From a virus: DNA of 34,698 nt. The stretch is from IMG/VR virus record IMGVR_UViG_3300032086_001543, positions 1-34,698 of that record. One strand, 5' to 3'. Each line of letters opens with the position of its first letter. Positions within the stretch are counted from its first letter, which is position 1. Shown in pieces: positions 30,396 to 34,698 of the stretch. The notes beneath the pieces are model-generated. The model searched no databases and had not been told where the DNA came from. It saw nothing but the letters and a program-made list of their open reading frames with translations. The position numbers and the translations under genes were made by a program.

Positions 30396-31001
30396 ATGAG
30401 TTGCGATTTAACACAAGGAAGACAAAGACCGTGTAAAGACTCAGTAGGAGGTATAAAAGCCGTTTATTTCATCAACTACGGGACAACTGATGTTGTTTAT
30501 GACAGTACCAATACAGATGAAATTGATGGACTTGGATCTGGCCTTACTGCTTACAGATACGATCTTAAAGGCAATTCTAATTTAGAGCAAACAATTAACT
30601 CTTCTACTGATACTGGAGGAACATTTTTTGAGCAAGTTCTAACATTAGTTTTACCTAAATTAACATTAAAAGACCATAAAGAAATTAAATTATTGTCTTT
30701 TGGAAGACCACACATTATCGTAAAAGATAATAACGATAATTATTTCTATGTAGGTAATGAACACGGAGCTGATGTAACTGGTGGAACTATCTCTACTGGA
30801 TCTGCAATGGGAGATCTAAGTGGATACAGTTTAACTTTATCTGCTCAAGAAAGACAACCTGCTAATTTTATTTCAGTTACTGCTGAAACAGACATTCAAT
30901 TAACTTTAGGAGATGCAAGTACAATTACAGTTACACCTGGAGTTGCTACTGACGTAGATGTTGATGATGATCCATCAGGAATACCTGGAGGAGGAAACTA
31001 A
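30396..31001 (+). CDS. Major tail (tube) protein candidate
   Basis: The product is 201 residues: MSCDLTQGRQRPCKDSVGGI start with two cysteines, YRYDLKGNSNLEQTINSSTD, TFFEQVLTLVLPKL, KEIKLLSFGRPHIIV and YFYVGNEHGADVTGGT. This run of motifs is one I associate with the tail-tube-like virion protein of Bacteroidota phages; the strand-rich fold fits. The Gly/Asp-rich C-terminus may be an added surface domain. The head-side position, far from the tail chaperone, leaves a head protein role possible. Confidence 0.6.
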   Translation: MSCDLTQGRQRPCKDSVGGIKAVYFINYGTTDVVYDSTNTDEIDGLGSGLTAYRYDLKGNSNLEQTINSSTDTGGTFFEQVLTLVLPKLTLKDHKEIKLLSFGRPHIIVKDNNDNYFYVGNEHGADVTGGTISTGSAMGDLSGYSLTLSAQERQPANFISVTAETDIQLTLGDASTITVTPGVATDVDVDDDPSGIPGGGN

Positions 31002-31018
31002 TCAATCCTTAATTTATG

Positions 31019-31049
31019 AAAAGCCTCACTTTTTTAGTGGGGCTTTTTT
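31019..31049 (+). terminator. Rho-independent terminator
   Basis: AAAAGCCTCACT pairs with AGTGGGGCTTTT (12 pairs, one G-U) around a T-rich loop, then T run. It separates the tube candidate gene from the portal block. Confidence 0.88.
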
Positions 31050-31075
31050 GTTTAAAACAAAATAGGTTTTTTTTG

Positions 31076-31088
31076 ATTAACTATATAT
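31076..31088 (+). promoter_or_regulatory. 13-bp motif ATTAACTATATAT, copy 3
   Basis: Identical to 18667 and 28829, directly after a terminator and running into the ATG at 31087. It is preceded by TTTTG, close to the TTTTAG of copy 1. Confidence 0.5.
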
Positions 31089-31443
31089 GATAATACTATT
31101 ACCAGTGTCGACTTCTCAAACAATTAAAATTGTACCTAGATCTTATGCAGAAGATAGTAATGTACAATTAAAAATTACAGAAGACGGTACTAGAAAAACA
31201 GAAACACTAACAAGCTTAACAGCAACATATAGTGGCAACTTTATAGAAATACCTTGTACTTTTAGTATTTTATCTGAAGGTAAAATGTATTATATAGAAG
31301 TAACAAGAGCAGGTAGTTTATTGTACAGAGATAAAGCATATTGTACAGCTCAAACCGATAGAACTATTCCACACACATTGAATACAGGTAAATACGATGA
31401 GCATACTGCTTCGCCTTCAGGACAGAAATACATAACAATATAA
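31087..31443 (+). CDS. Small strand-rich protein before the portal
   Basis: The product is 118 residues, beta-rich with SQTIKIVPRSYAEDSNVQLK and YYIEVTRAGSLLYRDKAYC. No signal peptide and no family motif. It begins a transcription unit (terminator and 13-bp motif upstream) and ends one base before the portal gene, so a virion or head assembly role is likely. Confidence 0.65.
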   Translation: MIILLPVSTSQTIKIVPRSYAEDSNVQLKITEDGTRKTETLTSLTATYSGNFIEIPCTFSILSEGKMYYIEVTRAGSLLYRDKAYCTAQTDRTIPHTLNTGKYDEHTASPSGQKYITI

Positions 31444-31444
31444 T

Positions 31445-32677
31445 ATGAGTAGAAAAAAAACATATAAAAATAATATTAGAGTTGTTAATCTACAAGGTTA
31501 TACCACGCCAGAAATAAAAGAACATTACAATAAGGAATGGGTAACCTACGGAGAGAACAATGATTATTTTGACAACTTAATAAACCTTTACTTAAGTAGT
31601 CCAACAAATTCTTGTTGTATAAATGGTATTGTAGATATGATCTACGGTAGAGGTATAGATGCTACAGACAATGAGGAAAAGCCTGAGATGTACGCTAGAA
31701 TGAAAGATCTTGTAAAGGGAGATCAAGTAAAAAGAATAGTAAACGATTATAAATTACTTGGCCAAGCTGCAATGCAGATAGTTTACAATAAAAATAAAAC
31801 AGCTATAACTAGCGTTACTCATTTTCCAATGGAAACTATTAGAGCTGAGAAAGCTGACAAAGGACAAATAAAAGCTTACTACTATCATCCTAAATGGGTT
31901 GATATAAAAACTAGCGATAAACCTAAAAGAATTCCTGCTTTTGGATATGGAAGTAAAAGCGAATACAGAGAGCTTTACGTCATTAAACCTTATAGATCTG
32001 GATTTTATTATTATGCTCCAGTTGATTATCACGGATCATTACAATATTCTTCTTTAGAAGAAGAAGTATCTAATTATCACATTAATAATATTAAGAATGG
32101 TTTACAGCCAAGTTTACTTATTAACTTTAATAATGGTGTTCCAGATGAAGAAGCTCAGCAATTAATAGAGGGTAAGATCCAGGATAAATTTGGAGGAACA
32201 TCTAATTCAGGTAAATTCATATTAGCGTTTAATGAGGATCCAGAAAGAAAAGCGGACATAGAACCTATACATTTACCGGATGCTCACGCACAATATCAAT
32301 TCTTAGCAGATGAAGCTAGAGAAAAGATAATGTTGGGCCACAGAATTGTATCACCAATATTACTTGGAATTAAAGACAATACAGGCTTTGGGAATAACGC
32401 AGAAGAGCTTAGAACGGCTTCTATTCTTATGGATAACATAGTCATTAGACCGTTCCAAGAACAGCTCTTAGAATGCTTTAATAAGATTTTAGAATTCAAC
32501 GGAATATACTTAAATCTTTATTTTGTTACTCTTCAACCAATTGAATTTACTGAGCTTGATAACATTCAAACTAAAATCAAGAGAGAAGAAGAGACTGGAG
32601 AAAAGTTGTCTGCAATAGAAAGAGTTAAATCAATATTTAAAAAGAAAAAAGATGAAAGCACTATTCATAACGACTAA
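31445..32677 (+). CDS. Portal protein
   Basis: The product is 410 residues. A charged start is followed by WVTYGENNDYFDNLINLYLS, SPTNSCCINGIVDMIYGRGI and DYKLLGQAAMQIVYNK, then a strand region and EKIMLGHRIVSPILLGI with FGNNAEELRTASILMDN near the end, the portal clip and channel helices. This is the HK97/SPP1-type portal signature. The portal forms the ring through which DNA enters. The connector gene overlaps its end by 26 bases. Confidence 0.88.
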   Translation: MSRKKTYKNNIRVVNLQGYTTPEIKEHYNKEWVTYGENNDYFDNLINLYLSSPTNSCCINGIVDMIYGRGIDATDNEEKPEMYARMKDLVKGDQVKRIVNDYKLLGQAAMQIVYNKNKTAITSVTHFPMETIRAEKADKGQIKAYYYHPKWVDIKTSDKPKRIPAFGYGSKSEYRELYVIKPYRSGFYYYAPVDYHGSLQYSSLEEEVSNYHINNIKNGLQPSLLINFNNGVPDEEAQQLIEGKIQDKFGGTSNSGKFILAFNEDPERKADIEPIHLPDAHAQYQFLADEAREKIMLGHRIVSPILLGIKDNTGFGNNAEELRTASILMDNIVIRPFQEQLLECFNKILEFNGIYLNLYFVTLQPIEFTELDNIQTKIKREEETGEKLSAIERVKSIFKKKKDESTIHND

Positions 32678-33161
32678 TGATCTAAGAAGAAAATCCATAA
32701 TTGGAGGTGCTGTTGATGCTGATAAATTCATTCAATTTATTGAAGTGGCTCAGGACATTCATATTCAGAATTATTTAGGAACTAAATTATACGATAAAAT
32801 ATCTACATTAATAGTAAATGATACTATAGATGATGCTGGCAATGCAGTATATAAAACACTACTAAATGACTACCTAACACCTATGTTAATATGGTTTGCT
32901 CAAAGTGATTATTATATGTTTGCCTCATATCAAGTAAGTAATGGAGGAGTTTTCAGACATCGAAGTGAGTCCTCAGAGACTCCTTCGATGCAAGAAATTA
33001 AATCTTTAGTAGATAGCTCTAGAGATAAAGCAGAGTTTTATGTTAGAAGATTTTTAGATTATATGGATAATAACAATAATTCATATCCGGAATATAATGA
33101 TGTTAATGAAGACGGTATGTATCCTGATAAGAATGAAAACTTTAATGGATGGGTTTTATGA
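32652..33161 (+). CDS. Head-tail connector (DUF6712-like)
   Basis: The product is 169 residues: DADKFIQFIEVAQDIHIQNY, LGTKLYDKI, LLNDYLTPMLIWFAQSDYYM and RDKAEFYVRRFLDYM. The helical order is like the gp6/DUF6712-type adaptor proteins that follow the portal. It overlaps the portal gene by 26 bases. A role in completing the head neck is probable. Confidence 0.75.
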   Translation: MKALFITTNDLRRKSIIGGAVDADKFIQFIEVAQDIHIQNYLGTKLYDKISTLIVNDTIDDAGNAVYKTLLNDYLTPMLIWFAQSDYYMFASYQVSNGGVFRHRSESSETPSMQEIKSLVDSSRDKAEFYVRRFLDYMDNNNNSYPEYNDVNEDGMYPDKNENFNGWVL

Positions 33162-33262
33162 TAAGTAAAAAAAATACTTATAAACCTAAACAGGAGAATG
33201 TGGTTAAATTAAAAGTATTTATTGATAAAATACTTAATAAACAAAACAACAAAAATAAATAG
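33158..33262 (+). CDS. Small basic protein between connector and fibre
   Basis: The product is 34 residues, rich in Lys and Asn (NVVKLKVFIDKILNKQNNK in the centre), with ATGA overlap to the connector. No family recognised. Translational coupling and a short gap to the fibre ATG support coding, but it is near the lower limit for prediction. Confidence 0.5.
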   Translation: MISKKNTYKPKQENVVKLKVFIDKILNKQNNKNK

Positions 33263-33268
33263 ATATTT

Positions 33269-34698
33269 ATGGGAGCTACTTTAACAGGAACTAGAATATC
33301 TGATACTTATGATTCGCTTTTAAAAGCAACTGACAATGGAATCATAACATCTAGTGCGAAACAGATTACAGATGGTGTTGGTACAAATACACCTTTATAT
33401 ATATCAACAAGTAGAATAGGTATAGGTGTTTCACCTACTACCACATTTCAGGTTGCAGGTAATTCTAAAATAGGAGGAGATTTAACTGTAACTGGTAATT
33501 TACTTGTTGAAGGAACTACTACTACTGTGGATACTGACACATTAAGTGTCAAGGATCCACTAATTATTGTAGGTAATGATAACAATACTTCTGATCTTGT
33601 TGATCTAGGATTTTATGGTTTATATGATACTTCAGGATCCCAGGATTTATATGCTGGACTTTATAGAAGTGCTTCAGATACTAAATTTCATTTATTCAAA
33701 GATCTACAAGAAGAACCTACTACAACAGTAAACACAGGAGGAACAGGATATGCTGTAGCTACTTTAGTTTCTAATTTAGAAGGTAACGTAACAGGAGGTA
33801 CTATTTCAGGTACTACAGGAACATTTACTGGGAATATTAATGCTGCAAAAGGAATTTTTGAAGCAGCTAATAATCAAATATCAATTGTAGATAGCGATGA
33901 TAACCAAGATTTTAGAGTTCAAGTAAATGGTGGTGCTTTTAGTGTTAAGGACCATACAAACTCACAAACTATATTTAAAATATTTGCAAACTCTGGTACT
34001 GATGCATTGGTTATAAATAGTAGTGGTGCAACTTTTGCTGGTAATGTAGATATTGATGGTACATTAGATGTAGATGATGTAATAAGTGTTGAAGGTTCTG
34101 GATTTGGTAGAATAGAAGTAGGTGGAGCTTCAGGTGGTTATATAGATTTAAAAGCACCTAATTCAGACGACTATGATTTTAGATTAATCACTAGTACTGG
34201 TGGTGCTGAATTATATTCTATAGATACATTAAAGTTTTATACAGGTTCAGGTACAGATTTAGCAATTACAATAGATACTTCACAAGATGTTACATTTGAA
34301 GGTAATATAATACTTTCAGGAACAGTAGATGGGAGAGATGTTTCTACTGATGGAAATAAATTAGATGGTATTGAAGCAGGAGCTGATGTTACCGATACTG
34401 CAAATGTAAGAAGTGCAGGTGCATTAATGGATGATGAGCTTACTAATATTTCAGCAGTAAAAGCTATAAACCAACAACTAACAACAACTAGCAATGTACA
34501 ATTTACAAGTGTAACTTCTGACCTTACAGGTGATGTTACTGGGAATGCAGATACAGCAACAAAAATAGCTAGTATTACAAACAGTAATATTGTTCAATTA
34601 ACAGATATACAAACATTAACTAATAAAACTATAGATGCAGACAATAATACTATTAGTGATTTAGAAGTTGATAATTTAAAAGCAGGAGTTTTAGATAC
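33269..34698 (+). CDS. Tail fibre, N-terminal part (continues at base 1)
   Basis: The frame from ATG 33269 is open to the end of the window and in phase with base 1 after removing the 134-bp overlap. The N-terminus begins MGATLTGTRISDTYDSLLKA, then STSRIGIGVSP, GDLTVTGNLLVEGTTTTVDT, and VKDPLIIVGN, a common start of marine phage fibres. Further strand-rich repeats (TFAGNVDIDGTLDVDDVISV, KLDGIEAGADVTD, LTGDVTGNADTATKIAS) lead into the C-terminal part described at 1-2994. The full protein is about 1,429 residues. Confidence 0.88.
   Translation, partial: MGATLTGTRISDTYDSLLKATDNGIITSSAKQITDGVGTNTPLYISTSRIGIGVSPTTTFQVAGNSKIGGDLTVTGNLLVEGTTTTVDTDTLSVKDPLIIVGNDNNTSDLVDLGFYGLYDTSGSQDLYAGLYRSASDTKFHLFKDLQEEPTTTVNTGGTGYAVATLVSNLEGNVTGGTISGTTGTFTGNINAAKGIFEAANNQISIVDSDDNQDFRVQVNGGAFSVKDHTNSQTIFKIFANSGTDALVINSSGATFAGNVDIDGTLDVDDVISVEGSGFGRIEVGGASGGYIDLKAPNSDDYDFRLITSTGGAELYSIDTLKFYTGSGTDLAITIDTSQDVTFEGNIILSGTVDGRDVSTDGNKLDGIEAGADVTDTANVRSAGALMDDELTNISAVKAINQQLTTTSNVQFTSVTSDLTGDVTGNADTATKIASITNSNIVQLTDIQTLTNKTIDADNNTISDLEVDNLKAGVLD
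34565..34698. repeat. Right copy of the 134-bp terminal direct repeat
   Basis: Matches 1-134 except for T at 34608 (C at 44), which changes ACA (Thr) to ATA (Ile) in the fibre. A sequence polymorphism between overlapping molecules or a base-call error explains this more easily than a biological difference between two termini. Confidence 0.85.

Noticed and set aside
34237-34494. 85-residue minus-strand frame
   Set aside because: Reverse-complement shadow of the tail fibre repeats.
1-34698. tRNA, rRNA, integrase, repressor or toxin-antitoxin genes
   Set aside because: Looked for by motif and layout; none could be supported.

Overview
The window is an essentially complete, terminally redundant genome of a tailed phage with siphovirus-type tail genes, most likely infecting a marine Bacteroidota (flavobacterial) host. 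The last 134 bases repeat the first 134 with one mismatch. The tail-fibre gene that runs off the right end is in frame with the open frame entering at base 1, so the natural molecule is probably a circle (or circularly permuted) of about 34,564 bp. The host assignment rests on very AT-rich DNA, exact TAnnTTTG-type -7 boxes (TATATTTG) before several genes, almost no strong Shine-Dalgarno sites, and structural and lysis proteins of types I associate with flavobacterial phages. No integrase, repressor, tRNA, rRNA or CRISPR array was seen, so a lytic lifestyle is the simplest reading. Family names come from motif recognition by eye; no database was searched.

Layout, almost all on the + strand. 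(1) 33269-34698 plus 1-2994: a very long tail fibre with an S74 intramolecular chaperone. (2) 2997-5908: small proteins and the lysis module (holin-like membrane proteins, a cysteine-less thioredoxin-like secreted protein, an intact and a degenerate M15 peptidase). (3) 5905-6060: an A/T-only tract with a perfect palindrome and a promoter, a possible origin or early control region. (4) 6059-11902: replication and recombination (ERF annealing protein, RecA-fold ATPase, RusA resolvase, PD-(D/E)XK/RecE-like nuclease, a DnaA domain IV-like protein, a sigma-70-like factor), tightly overlapped. (5) 11884-13480: terminase. (6) 13481-18122: an accessory region of small genes in three operons, including an Sm/WYL_2-like protein, a GP88-like protein and two tiny zinc-ribbon proteins. 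(7) 18123-18620: a minus-strand HNH endonuclease. (8) 18678-26951: tail genes, starting with a tail-assembly chaperone that has a conserved -1 frameshift extension. (9) 26984-33262: head protease, scaffold-like protein, major capsid protein, tail-tube candidate, portal and connector. The tail block lies before the head block, the reverse of the usual siphovirus order.

The most unusual content is regulatory-looking. Eleven stem-loops share the core TTAAACGCARTRGGG with an AAACGC loop. Four of their five clusters start on the stop codon of the upstream gene, and the two best-paired copies show compensatory stem changes. Three accessory operons begin with TTAACA units repeated at exactly 11 bp. 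Together these bracket the accessory operons at both ends. I do not recognise either element as a described system.
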